Shown here in pieces: positions 14,796 through 27,117 of a stretch of DNA of 64,000 nt. Each line of letters opens with the position of its first letter. Positions within the stretch are counted from its first letter, which is position 1. The DNA comes from Oxytricha trifallax (taxonomy: Eukaryota; Ciliophora; Spirotrichea; Sporadotrichida; Oxytrichidae): contig ARYC01002117.1 in assembly GCA_000711775.1 (NCBI GenBank), forward strand, positions 1 through 64,000, written 5' to 3'. Under the pieces are notes generated by a model that saw only the letters and a list, made by a program, of their open reading frames with translations, searched no databases and was not told where the DNA came from. The position numbers were made by a program, and so were the translations under genes.

Positions 14796-16329
14796 TCATT
14801 ATTAAATGAACTTTTTAAGTTGAGTTATGTGGTCATACAAGGGAATAACTTCTCTAGTTATGGCAACTCTCTCAGGGACTGATGACTTTTGTAAAGCAGC
14901 TTAAATGACAGCATCAATTTGCAACTCAAGTAGGTCAATCTTTTCCTGGATAGTCTCATTGACCAAACCTTTTATTAGTTTGTGTCTCTTTAACACTAAG
15001 AATCCTGCTATCTCTTGGAATCTAAGGCTGTGCACGTGCTTCATAAACTCCACATGCCTCTTTATGAGGTCCTACCTCTATTTATGTAAATTACCACTAA
15101 ATTCGATTCTTTACAAATTAAATTAAAGTTTCACCTTTAATTTAATTGTAAATCTCTGTTGCTCATTGAGGTTCTGTTCGCTTAATGCTTGTGAGTAATG
15201 GTGCATGAAAGCAAACTCAACAGCTCCCCTCTATGAAAGATAAATTAAAGATAAAATTATGATTTTACGAATTCTTAGTCTCTCTCGACCATCTTCTTTT
15301 GCTAGATTGTTTAGTTTAATGTTATTAATCAAGTTGGATCCACTGCTTTATTGTTAAAATTTAATATCTATTTTTATTTATTCTTTAAAACTTCAATTAT
15401 ATGGTAATTAGAATATTTTTACAATAATAAGTGGATCCACTTACAGTGAATAACTTGAATAACCATGCAATTTATCGAGCTAACTGTATTCTCTTCCAGC
15501 CTAAGTCGTTAAAATAATACATATCTTCTATTTCTTCTCCATTAGTCTGTTTTATCTAATGTTTTTCAATTATCAACCATATTCTTGCATAAAAAGTCTC
15601 TCTCTTAACATTCATAAAGATGATGTAATATCCATTTAATCGGACTCTGGCTTAAATATTACATCTGATTCTAAGAACGTATGTGTCATTTTAATTATAT
15701 ATAGTATTGTCAAATACAACAATTTTTATAAGCTACATTAAATTAATATTAATTGAAATTTTATGTGTGACTGCTTCTTGCTTCAATTTAAGCAAGTTTA
15801 AGAATGATGTCTCCTCAAAATGAGTGCTGAAATTGTACAATAACAGCTTTAGACATTTATCAAAAGTAGTGTCTATTTGTAGTTTTAATTCTTATTGAAA
15901 AAATGAATCAGTCCCACCATAAACTATTTTAATACTGTGTTATTTTTAATAAGATATTGATATTAAACAACTCTTCAACATTTTTGTTATAAGTTTATTG
16001 AATTAAAACATTAAACCATGCTATTACCGAGAAACCATTTAGTATATCATTAGAAATTTCCATGTTAAGAACCCAATATATTGAATGTACACATAACGCC
16101 AGCAAGATTATAATGATCTTGAACTGATAAGCTCATGTAGTTTTGGTCATGTCCCCAATATCATGAAACTTTAATCTATATTTTTCAAGGGACTTGTTAA
16201 TTAGAATTTATTAATTCTCAAATATGCCGATTCAGCATTCTTCTCTCTAGCCTTATGTACTTATTGCTTGTTAGAATTTTATATTAGCATTTGAAGACTA
16301 GTTAAGAGTCTAGATAGAATATTGGACAT
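14796..16329 (-). CDS. Unknown protein, several IESs
   Basis: Not recognised. A candidate start is ATG 16329 and another ATG lies at 15981; between them small junctions (near 16150 and 16000) were not resolved. Clear coding includes IKIVYGGTDSFF, RVRLNGYYIIFMNVKRE and KYQVLL-like helical stretches, then a basic helical C-terminus ending FIQQ and TGA 14796-14798. IESs: 15689-15712 (24 bp, TGACA) and 15345-15441 (pointer AGTGGATCCA, 10 bp). The segment 15231-15268 can be read either as coding or as a 38-bp GT-AG intron. Some features recall gamma-tubulin-complex proteins, but the evidence is too weak to assign it. Confidence 0.5.
15110..15152. repeat. Near-perfect hairpin inside coding DNA
   Basis: An 18-19 bp inverted repeat (left arm 15110-15128, right arm 15135-15152) with a 6-base loop and one unpaired A. 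It lies in the open frame of the unknown minus-strand gene and is translated without a stop. It could be a small insertion or simply coding sequence. Confidence 0.75.
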
Positions 16330-18235
16330 TTAATTAGTATTGATAAAATAGAGATTAATAAGGGAATTACGAAAGTAAAATATGAAATTATTTATCACAT
16401 GTCAAAAATATATAAAAACATCTTAAAAAATTTAATTATTTCTAAAACCGTTTGTGATTTTGTAAAAGGCTATTCAAACCTTAAATAAGTTTCTTTTCTA
16501 AGCATAAAATTTATTTACTTCAAGAATTTGGAAAATTTATGATAAGTTGATTTTAGTGTTCAATTATATAAACATTTTCACTAATACAAATGACAGAAAA
16601 ATATTTTAAGCTCTTTCATATTAAATCAATATTTCTTATTTAACTAAAATTTCTAAATATCATTTTAAATTTAAAATTGGTTATACGAATATATAATTTA
16701 ATTAAAATTTTTAAGTAATAACTAAGTAAAATAGATTTTTCCTCATATAAATTTGATTTTTATATAAAAATTTACTTAAATTGACTTTAATTTATTTAAT
16801 TTTATTTAAATACTGTTTTTATTTTTTTTTCTTCAAAGTTATAAAAATCCTAATTTATAAAAAAGTAATTTAATGAGAGGTGATTTTTTAAGCAAACAAT
16901 GATATACATTTTTTTATATATTTAAATATAATATTTCCCTGATTTAATTATATTTTATCAATAATGTTTATACTACAGCCTTGCACTATCAATTTTCAGG
17001 AAATTATTTAGAAATGTCTGATCATGTTTATATTTAATTGAATTAATTGAATTAGTTATCTAAGTTTTGGGAAATGTTAATAAAATAAATGTGTAGTCTC
17101 ACACAAAAAGCATGCGCATGGTGAAATGTGTTCTAAATATATGATGGCCCTCTCTGCTACATATTGAATGATAGTATTTTAAGTTAAAAATCAGAGTGCG
17201 GATTTAGTTGTCGTATTTAAACTCCCTTCGGCCTGTCAGTTGATTGAAGGTTCAAAAAAATTGGAAGTTTTAGTATCTCTGGCACGATATTCTAGGTAAT
17301 TTCTTAATTTGACATAGAGTCTTCCTTATATTAAATTAAATACAAAAATTATACTATTATTTGATGTAATTCTTATTAAAATTTCTCATGATTCTGGTCC
17401 AATCATTTATCAAAATTATCGAATATTATTCATAATTTTAATTGATATTGCCTCTACCAGTCAGTCTGTTATTTGAGTTGAATTCTCTGAAATTCAGCTT
17501 GTAAATGCTTTTGTAAATAGCTTTATCTATAAGAATTCATTAAATTTTGTAATTTGAGCTAAAATGAGGAAAATGTATGAGGAATATCAGGGATTTAAGA
17601 TACATCGCATAATTAGAGGGAGTAAGGGTCTTCATTGAGATTTACTTACAAAAATAGAAATTTGCTTTCAAGAGTACATTAAGAGTATCAGTAAACTATA
17701 GAAAACTAATGCCTCTTTTCATTTTATATAATGAATTCTCTTTTGGTGAACTTTGCTATATTCTTAATTACTAAAAATGATTAATTTCTTGTAGATATTT
17801 TGCCATAGGCCTGTTTTATAAGGCCCTGATACATCCATAGTAATATTTTAATGGGCATGATAATTCTTTCCGCAGCTTATTTTATTGTAAGAGGCAAAGA
17901 ACAATTCTTCCTCAAGTATTGTTTTTTTTTGTTAAGTATTTATAGTTAATGATTAATTATTAATTGCTATTGATTAAATGCGCGCTTATAATTGATGACT
18001 ATAAAAATCTCGATTAACTTATTGATATATGAAATCACTTAATTAATTTTTTTGTTATAATAATTATTTTTAAAAATCTAATTCTATTACAACAGTTAAT
18101 GTTTGAATTAAATATCACTAAAATATATTCAAAGTTTAAAAGGATCATCATTTTGAGGATTATTAACATACTTATAAACCTAAAAATGATACACTTCAAT
18201 GATACCTTCAAAAAAGTTTTAAATTTGTTATTTTA
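16330..18235. other. Gene-free AT-rich germline block
   Basis: About 1.9 kb. 16380-17050 is extremely AT-rich with long A and T runs. 17100-17950 is less extreme but has no sustained frame on either strand and no match to known protein motifs, tRNA or transposon ends. It may be germline-limited DNA that is eliminated, or hold untranslated chromosome ends. Confidence 0.55.
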
Positions 18236-18507
18236 AATACCAAATTACTTTTACACATTCCAAAGTTACTCTGTTAAGATGATAAGGGGAAAATAATAGA
18301 TACAATACGAAAAATAAAAAGTGCTAAATTCAAAGTAGCTTGCTTGGACTTCTAGATGTAAATCTATAACGACAAGAAAGACTGTTTAAAATAGTTAGAA
18401 AGTTATCATAAGTTCCATAATAGCGTTTAAGTGTTTGAATTAAATGCAAAGTCATTTAAAATATTATATGATGACGATAAGAAACTAAGATAATTTGTGA
18501 AAGTATG
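18236..18507 (+). CDS. Possible coding fragment, unknown
   Basis: A lysine-rich frame (through HIPKLLCQDDKGK, KFKVACLDFQ and FELNAKSFKILYDDDKK) is open for about 90 codons and ends at TGA near 18505. A second frame on the same strand is also open here, so coding is not certain. It may be one orphan gene segment (MDS) whose partners lie elsewhere. Confidence 0.3.
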
Positions 18508-18717
18508 ATTATTTAGAATAGAAAAAGTATAATTAAAACTAATCTATTTTTGGAGATTTCAAATTATATAGACATTAGAGTAACAAACATTAGATATAAT
18601 AATATTCTTAAAATTTTTAGTGTCGATAATTATTAAACATAGTATCTTTGATAATCCGTGCTCTAATTTTGACTATAAACCAATTACTCTCTCTATAGTT
18701 TGTGATTGTAAATCTGT

Positions 18718-19848
18718 TCAAAAACACTTTCTGTGAATGATAGATGGCCCACTCTCATCATATTCCTATTTATTAATCCACATAGTTTGAAAGGTGCTGA
18801 GTGCTGATAAAATGGCTCCACCCAGCCAGGCAGAGTACTTACGCTCCGGTGGAGCAAGAACCTTGATTTTCTGTGAAGATGGAGCTAATAGATGCATTTC
18901 TTACCAAAGTCTCTCCCCCATACCTTCGAATAGTGAATTACCACCTGCTATAATAATGTTTTAGTAGAGGTCTCTGCGGGCTTCAACATCGCACTTAAGT
19001 ATTGAATCAAAAGCGTATTTGTGTAAACCATCTGATTCCATAGAGATAAGTGAGGGATTGAATAGGGCCTCTGGAATTTAGAATCTTTGCTTTCCTAAAG
19101 TCAACTTTCTACCATCAGGCAAATCGTAAGTTTTATCCAAGGCGTGAGATTAGTCTGCTTCTTAAGAAGATTCTTCATAGTTACTAACAACGTAACAAAG
19201 TTTTTCCTTAATATCTCTAAGTGTATCAACATCTGAAGCCATATTTAAGTTTAGGTTTTATTGAGCCACAAATTCACTTAGGTATTTAGTAATGTCTCTA
19301 CCTCCAAGAGAAACTTTCTGAGTGGCATGTGAAATTGCATAACCCTCATGAATAGGTACTGTAAAACTTATGGTATCTCCTGTATCTAAAACTAAACCTG
19401 AAGTTCTTCCTGAACTGTAGAGGGAGAGAACTGCTTGAACTGAGACATATAAGCATGGGACATTAAATGTTTCAAACATTAATTGAGTCAGTTTTTCTCT
19501 GTACTATTTAGGATTCAACGGAGCCTCAGTCATAATAACTGGATGCTCCTCTACCTAAGCTTTTAACTCTTCATTCAGCACATGCTGCCAAATTCGTTCC
19601 ATGTCATCCCAATCTTTAATGATTCCTTTCTCTATCGGACTAGTCATATTTAGCATGCCTTTTTTGCTGACTGCTTCATCACAACAATAGAACTCTTTCT
19701 GCTCAATTCCCATACGCACTGAATTCATTTTTGGTCTACCGATAAGCGTTGGTACTGTCAATCTTGGCACTTCATCTCCAGCGTAACCAATACGAAGGCG
19801 GGAGGAACCATTATCAATTACGATTGCTGATACTTCTTCGTCTGCCAT
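18718..19848 (-). CDS. Divergent actin / actin-like protein
   Basis: A single uninterrupted frame of 376 codons, the usual actin length, from ATG 19848 to TGA 18718-18720, with internal TAG/TAA read as Gln. Actin signatures are clear: [17 protein letters not shown] (phosphate loop 1), [25 protein letters not shown], the hinge region with [22 protein letters not shown] and the C-terminal HRKCF. It differs from conventional actin at many normally fixed sites, for example [15 protein letters not shown] where actins have GDGVSHTVP, and GGNSLFEG for GGTTMYPG. The ATP-binding frame appears intact. It is either a fast-evolving ciliate actin or a nearby Arp. Unlike most genes here it contains no IES or intron. 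Confidence 0.9.
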
Positions 19849-20108
19849 TTATAAAATGATTTAGCGCTTAAAATAATATATTATACTAAACAACAATTCC
19901 GAGTAGTTTATGATACATCTACTCATAAACTCAAAAGAGAATTCTGAATATTTAAATTTAAGATTATAAATACAGCTCTTTCCACTACTAGACAAAAACA
20001 CTTAAACTATATTTCCATTTGATTGTTACAATGATGAAAATTGAACAATTAAAATTTCGAACAATATCAATTTTAGTTAATTTATTTTATTTTCTTTAAA
20101 AAATTTCA

Positions 20109-23100
20109 ATGGAGTTAAAATCGTACCTGATTGTAAAACAAGTCGATAAAAAGCATCAACTAAAGGAAGATTATGTGATAATCTAGCCAGATAAGAAATC
20201 AGTTAAAATTCATGATCCATATAATGGCTAGTCTGGCCTATAGAGAATACCTGAGTAGAAAAGCGGTGCTGAATTTCAATTCAAAGTTGATAAAATCATT
20301 GAGGGAGGACTCTAACAATCACCAGTAAGTAATTGAAATTTATTTGAAAAATGTACTACTTATTACATCTATATCATTTAAAGATGAAATTAAGTAAATA
20401 ATTACAATAAAAAGGAAGTTCTATATATAACCAGTATAAATATTCATAAAGTTCAAATTAACTCATTTTGTTTTAGACTGTTATTTTCAAAGATGCTTTC
20501 GAAGAAATAGTTACTAAACTTATTTATAGATCCTAATATAATTAACTTAACTATTTAATAGCCTTCTATAAACATTATTATTAAGTTTTAACGCGATATC
20601 TAACTCTAAAAACGGAGTAATTTTCGCCTATGGCCAAACTAAATCAGGAAAATCTTCGAATTTATTTGGATCTAAGAAGCTATCATAACCTGGTTTATTG
20701 CAGCAAACAGTCAACAAATTCTTTGAAATCGCCACTCCGACCCCTTAATCTACCTAAAATTACAGAAATTCAGCTAATGGAGGGGCTTAGGCTTTGTATC
20801 TCTCTATGTTTGACATCAATTTTGAAACTGTTAGAGACTTCGGCAGGTATATGTATCTCTAACCTAATCAACAATAAATACATTAAATATATAAAATTAT
20901 GAAAGATAAATTTGTATGTTAAATATCTGAAAATTTATATGTAAATACAAAAGTCAAATTATTTTTTCAATAAATATGCCAGGGATATAATAAAACAAGT
21001 GAATTCGATTTTCATGCTATAAATCAAAGTTCCCTTGAGAAACAATCAGAAAATATGCTTTTTATTAAAAAAATGCATATAAACCCTTTATAAAAGGAAT
21101 TTTATTGTGTTTATTTTTTAAATCTTCAGAGCTGCTAGATAACTCCAATGAAGCTATTTAAGTAAGAGGTCTACATCGTTTAGAAATTATTTCCCCATCT
21201 TAATTCGATGAATTTATCAACGAAGAGCAATTGTTTAGAGATGAACTTGACAAAAGACAAAATTATATATAAATCTTTTTAGTTTCTAGTACATGTTTAG
21301 AAGTAGTTATTTTATATGATGAAAAATAAGACATAAGGTAAATAATAAGAAGTACAACCAAGTCTACATTTTATCAATGAAACACAAAATGAGTGCATAA
21401 CTATCGCACCTATACTTCGTAAAAATAGCTGGATCTGAGAAAGTTCTAAAGGGTTAAACTACAAACGAGTAAAAACGAGTTTAAGAGCAAATTATAGCAA
21501 ATAATTCTCTTTTCTCTTTATCCAAGTATCTCTCTGGCCTTGCGAAGAACGACTAGAACGTTTCTTATCACGAAAGCAGACTCACTAAATCACTGCATGG
21601 AATCTTGTAAAATGATGAGAAAAACGTGAGTGTGGCGTTTTTGGGGCATATATACCCAGTTGAGTAGAATTACGAGGAGACTCTGCTCACTTTGCAGTAT
21701 ATGGATAGATTGAAGGGGTATGATTAGCAATATAAGAAAGTACTGTTTGATGGACCAATGCCTGAATAAATACAAGCTTAATTTTAAATTATATGTTATT
21801 TAAATAAGAAATACACTATTTAATTTAAAGATTAAAATCCATAAAAATTTATTAAATTTTAAAAATAGCTTAAGAAAGACTGATGGAAAGAATACAAGAT
21901 GAAAACAGAGAGCTAAAGAAGAAATATGAACAATAGATTTAAGAAGAAAAAGAAAAATTTGATGAAATTAAGAGGAGACTTGGTTTAGAATTTACAGTTA
22001 ACTAGCTTTTGAAAGCAAAACTGAAATATTTTTTATTCTATTTATGATATTTGAATTACAATAATTTAAAACCTAACACCAAGGAAAATTCTTATTTATT
22101 ACTGCACCAAGAAGCCACTGAGAGAGCTTAAACCTTAAACAATATACACCTAGACTTAGAAAAAAAGCTGAAAAATATCTTAAAAAAGCAGGAAGACTCC
22201 GATTTATAACTGCAGCAATTTCAACAGAAATGTGAAGAATAAATCGTTTTATTAGAGAAAAAATACGATGAACTGGCTAATAAACATTAAAATACTAAGG
22301 GCTTGATTCGAAGTAGAGTAAAAGAAGAAAATAAAGACATTAATGAGGAAATTTCTAAGATGATTTTTCATGGTCAAATATTGCCTATAATCGCTTCAAA
22401 TTTTCTTAAACCCTAAAACCCCTTTTAATTTAAGAATTTTCACCAGTTTTTAAATAAATATTGATGGAGGAGAGAGCGCATTTAATTCATGGATTGAAAG
22501 ACGAACTTAAAAAGACATCAGAGCACTTCAATAAAGTTTCAGAATTGAAAGACATGGGTAAGCGAGAAGCGGAAATGCAATATAAATTCTAGTTGTCACA
22601 GATGCAGGAAGAGTATGAAAATAGCATGAGAAACATTAAGGAACAGTATAGTCATCTCATTAGTGGGAAGGACTAAGAACTGAGGAAGTTCATAGCTGAT
22701 GCTGAAAAATACACTAATGATAAAAAGTAACATATAAGGGGATGTAATCGAATATTTTTATTTTATCATCATTAAAATTTAATATTTATTAAATAGATTC
22801 ATACAATATTAACTTAAATATGTTATAATCTTATAATATTTAATAAAGTTAGAAGACATATGAAATCTTATTATTAATAATGATTATTTTTTTAATTAAA
22901 ATGTATAAGTGCTTGAAAAATTTAGATAACACCCCTTATAAGTAATCATTATATCTCTAATTCATTAATATTGTTTTATAGATAAGAAATAAGTCAAGCA
23001 AGACAAGAAACAGTCCAATTATTCGAAATAATAAAAACGTAGTGCGAGACAATCGATTTAGTAGAATCTGGAGCTTTCTCAAACGGCATAAAATCCTACA

Positions 23101-24443
23101 ATATTCCCAAGCAAGACAAGCAAACATTCCCAGAGAGAGATAGCTTCAAATTTCTATTCAAGAGTTTGGAGAAAACTAAAAGTTTGATTAGTCGGGGGAG
23201 TGCTGTGGGGGCTGGCTCTAATGCTATGTTTATGAATTATACTAAGTAGAAGTCTGTTGCTAATGAAATCAACAATACTAAATTCATGTTATATTAAAGT
23301 ATAATAAGATGAAACTAATTATAAGCATAAGTATTGTATGATAAATTTGAGGACACTTATATCTAGGAAATGGAAGAATAGCTTCGTTTACAGAAAAGAC
23401 TTGAAAAGGTGACACATTCTCAAAAACATAACTATCATACTTTCTAATAAGCAGACACATAACAGCATGATTTTGAACCCATTTAATTAGAGTAATTAAA
23501 CCCATAATACAGTTAAAAATGAATAATTTGCTTTTAATTATTGTACTTTTATTATTATAAAACCCTTCAGGAAAACGAGACTATAGGATGTTGACGTTTT
23601 GACCCTAGACTAACTGAAAAACTTTGCAAAAGCCTTACAAGGTGAGATAAAAAGATGCAGCTAGACTAACCCCTTAAACCCCTAAGGAATCAGAGAGTAG
23701 ACACTTGATGGATTGCTGAAGGAGAGGGAAAAGTGGAAGCAAGCTGCTGTCAATGAAAATAAAAAACTCATGGATTGAAATTGTAAATATAACATAGATA
23801 AAATGTATTGGAGATATTAAATTTAAAAAAAAGCAAAAATATTAGGATTCATAGGATGTATTGGAGAGTTAGAAAAGAATTATTGATAAAAGTAGCGCAT
23901 TAGGAAACAGTTTCTACTCGTATTGCTAAATCAAGTTTATTAATCAAAATTATTGGCAATTGATATAAAATATTGATTAGCATTTTATTTTAGAATAAAA
24001 CAGACCAATGACATAGGCTGGAGCAGACCAAAACTATAATTATATATTGATTGTTGCAATTTCTTCATTTCACCTTAAAATAATTTAAAAACTAAGGTTT
24101 TAGAACTGGAGTTAATTTTGGGTCAGTGGGTTCCATCAATAAGAACTCTATGGCAAATAGCATAAAAAGCTTCAAATCGAATAATATACAATTGTATTTT
24201 ATTCGATTTCAATTTATAACTTTTTCTTGCATTTTATTAAAATAAATAATCTATATGTTTGTAAGAAATAACGCTATGTAATAGCAGCAGTAAAACCTAA
24301 ACATAAACAGTCATGCTGCTGTTTCATAGAAAAGTGGATCTGGTCACATAACCAAGCCAAATGTTAATAACATATCAAGGCCATCCACAACCTCAGGGTT
24401 AGTGGGTAGACAAAATTAAAGAACCACTGTAACTAAAAAATGA
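20109..24443 (+). CDS. Kinesin-like motor protein
   Basis: Microtubule motor with an N-terminal head and a long coiled-coil tail. P-loop AYGQTKSGKS at about 20628-20657; switch-II-like YFVKIAGSEKV (about 21414-21446); SRLTKSLHGIL (about 21580). The tail is coiled coil from about 21870 and ends at TGA 24441-24443. Intron 20325-20476. IESs (pointers): 20547-20587 TTAAC; 20872-20967 CAATAAATA; 21046-21125 TCAGA; 21254-21327 AAGACA; 21775-21866 AGCTTAA; 22008-22049 TTTGAA; 22359-22462 GATG; 22734-22988 ATAAG; 23279-23341 TAAATT; 23476-23570 AACCC; 23772-23853 GGAT; 24030-24087 AAAACTA; 24180-24266 AATAA. The TGA at 23776 is inside an IES and is not the real stop. The kinesin family subclass is not decided. 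Confidence 0.9.
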
Positions 24444-24705
24444 CTCTAAATATTACTAAACTTTTTAATATTTAAACTACAAATACTTCATATCTCCAAA
24501 ATTGATAAGGAAAATATATAAAAACTAGGATTACCATTATTCAATGATGAGAACGGAAATTATTTACTGGGCAAACATTAAAGAATAGTTCAGAATATTT
24601 CCCCACTTATTTTTAATCACAATCTTCGTATAAAATGATAAACTTCGTTAATACACAAATAATTAAATATTATTTCTTTATATATTATTTTCTTCTATCA
24701 AGTTT

Positions 24706-25486
24706 TCAATTATTTTGCTGCTTTTAACTGACCATATAGTAATTGCTAATGAGTCTCATTCTTAGCTCCGCATCTTCACAATTAATGTCAATGTTCTTAT
24801 TATCATACTTCCCCTATATTTTACTATTTTTGCTACATTTTTAAGTTTAACTTATATAGTGTTAATTAGTGCTGCTGTTGCTATCAGTGGTGTTTTTGCT
24901 GTTTTCAGTTGACTGCATATTAAGTCACTATTCTTGAGACTGCTCTTCTATAATTGAACTTTTATAAGGAGATTTGGAATTATTGAACCATGAATGTTGC
25001 AATAATTAATCAGCTGTGAGTCTGTCTTTCCCCTCGTATTTCAACATGAGAGATATTATATCTTTTACAGTTTCACTCACTTCCCCTGGAATTAATGGGA
25101 TGTGCTAGAATTGGGGCATGTTTTGAAGTTGAGTAGGGAGAGGAGGGTATTCAATTACATTCAAGCCACGGACGAAATCTGGGAATGAATAGTGACCTTT
25201 CATGATTTTTTAGTACAGTTCTTTTTCATTTGGAGCTCTAAAAGGTGGTACACCGTATAGCATTTAAAAAATACTAAAGTGTGCCCTTAATTTATGCTAT
25301 AAAACCTCTAAATTACTATTAAGATATTATAATTTTAATGATTCTGTATGTCAGAATGCCAATGGCCCAAACATCAGAAGCTTTAGGGTCATACTCTAAT
25401 TTCTTAACTATTTCCGGTGCCATATAAGATGGAGTACCGCAGAATTGCTTTTGTAATTTCTCACATGTCACACTAAATCCAAAATC
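24706..25486 (-). CDS. Protein kinase gene, C-terminal half
   Basis: Begins abruptly at IDFGFS and carries the activation segment and C-lobe of a Ser/Thr kinase: [41 protein letters not shown], then RLTADQLLQHSWF, followed by a Ser/Asn-rich tail to TGA 24706-24708. No glycine loop, ATP lysine or HRD motif lies upstream. IESs: 25259-25349 (ATAC) and 24917-24943 (27 bp, GCAGTC), which removes a TGA. The first 13 bases (25474-25486) repeat exactly at 46034-46046, where the matching N-lobe gene breaks off. I infer that the two are parts of one gene. Removing everything between the 13-bp repeats gives a complete kinase. Confidence 0.85.
24917..24943 (-). other. 27-bp IES with 6-bp pointer
   Basis: The repeat GCAGTC (coding strand) lies at 24938-24943 and 24911-24916. 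The spacer contains the only TGA in an otherwise open Ser/Asn-rich tail; deletion restores the frame through [10 protein letters not shown]. Confidence 0.8.
25474..25486. repeat. 13-bp long-range pointer, copy 1
   Basis: TAAATCCAAAATC on the plus strand, encoding the DFGF motif on the minus strand. An identical copy is at 46034-46046. It marks the 5' edge of the C-terminal kinase segment. Confidence 0.75.
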
Positions 25487-25631
25487 TATTAAACATTATA
25501 AAATCTTATTTTTTATCAAAATATAATTATCATACACGATTTTAAGATCAGAAATCAATAGTGAATTGTAGATATTTATATTTTAATAAATAGATTTATA
25601 TAATTTTGAAATAATAATCTCACGAGAAAAT

Positions 25632-26848
25632 ATGGCATTACTTTTACAAGAGTTTAAAAAGACCAAGAGAGAGTTAAAGAATGTGACCACTGATGTCTCA
25701 GATGTTTTTGATGAAATAAACGAAGAGATTGATGCCAGTAAGTATAGAAGATTAATATATATTCATCAGGATAATGTGAAGAATTTTTAAAATGTAGCAA
25801 TAATTTTATAAGTTTCTTCTATATTACTATTTCACACTGTATTCTATTATATTCTTAGATTTTCCTTCTAATATGTTTTGAGTAACCTTAAATTAAAGCA
25901 ACTATAATTTGATAAAATAACAATAAATTAATTTAGGTAGAAAATAGAAGCAATTGCAAAATCTTAAAGTTAAACTGGGATCCTCTGAGAAAACAGTAAG
26001 AATATTTCTAATGTTTAATTGTTTTAATTTAGTTAATGGAACTAGAGTCTAAATGGAGTATGTTGGACCCCTAAGATAAAGCTATCTATAGAAACAAGGT
26101 AAGATTAATATACTCAAATTCATAAAATATAATGATGTCTCTTTGTTCAAATAACTCATTGTTTATTTACAAGTACTTTTATCATAATTTATGAAATCTG
26201 ATATTAAAATTAATATGATCTATAGATGACTACATATCGATCAGATTATGAGGCAATGCGTAAAAAATTCTATAAAATGGATGATTCTACTAAATCAGAA
26301 CTAAACAGATAGAAAGTTTTCCATTCCTCTAACAACGATAAATATATAACTTTTTTGTCTTTTAAACAAATTAACGGCAATATATTTTGGTTTAAATAAT
26401 ATATGGATATAAAATTATAATAAATTTGAAATATGGGATTGAGGATGGCAACAAAGAAATGAGACAGAAATTGTTAAATGGAACTTAAAGTTTATATGAA
26501 CAAGAGGGTCAACTGGACAACACTAAGAAAATGGGTTTAGAGGCTAACCACTATATGAAATTGGCAAATAAACAACTCAGAGAAGACAGAGATGTCTTGA
26601 TTCAAATTTTGTTATCCAAATCATATAAAAAAAGAAAAAAGTTTCATTCCCCATAAATTAAATACAGAATTATTTTGATTGGAGTTAATGATAAAAATGC
26701 ACAGATCAGAGTGGACTTGGAGCGAGGCAATAAAATCGTGACTGAAATGAGCATGAGAGAGTACATCTACAAATTATTGATTCATACTACTGCTTTCCTA
26801 CTGTTAATTGCTATTTTGGCTGTGTTTATACATAATCTCACAAAGTGA
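25632..26848 (+). CDS. Qb-SNARE, Vti1/NPSN-like
   Basis: Membrane-fusion SNARE with an N-terminal helical domain (LLQEFKKTKRELKN), a SNARE helix (LYEQEGQLDNTKKMG to LERGNKIVTEM, about 26480-26750) and a C-terminal membrane anchor (TAFLLLIAILAVFIH) ending at TGA 26846-26848. Start ATG 25632. Introns: 25738-25936, 25996-26032, 26099-26225; the two long ones may contain further IESs. IESs: 26340-26428 (AAATAT) and 26597-26674 (TTGATT). The central ionic-layer Gln was not pinned down, so the class is by overall pattern. Vti1-type proteins act in Golgi-endosome traffic. Confidence 0.8.
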
Positions 26849-27117
26849 GGATAGTGATTATATTTTTCTCATTTTTCTCATAAAATGCCTTATATTTCAA
26901 ATATAATTTATATAAAATTGAGGTCCAAGGAAACATCATAGTAACATAAAAATATGAATCTATCAAAATGGTTTTGAAATATGTCTTGGAATATAGTTAT
27001 ATTTATAGTAATAATATTTTATTAACAGATTTTAATTATAAATTTATACGTTTAATCTTTTAAATTTGATTGTTAACATTTTAATTTACAATTTATTAAA
27101 TAACATATAATTTGTAA

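Noticed and set aside
17221-17260. tRNA-like stretch with a GGTTCAA box
   Set aside because: No acceptor stem, anticodon arm or proper B box could be folded around it.
23776-23778. Stop codon of the kinesin gene
   Set aside because: This TGA is inside the IES 23772-23853 (pointer GGAT). The frame continues to 24443 after excision.
25487-25600. Kinase C-lobe continuing upstream in place (frame with DLK and NYILIKNK)
   Set aside because: The frame is open and faintly kinase-like but lacks HRD and any N-lobe, and the exact 13-bp match with the orphan N-lobe explains the data better. Kept as the main alternative.
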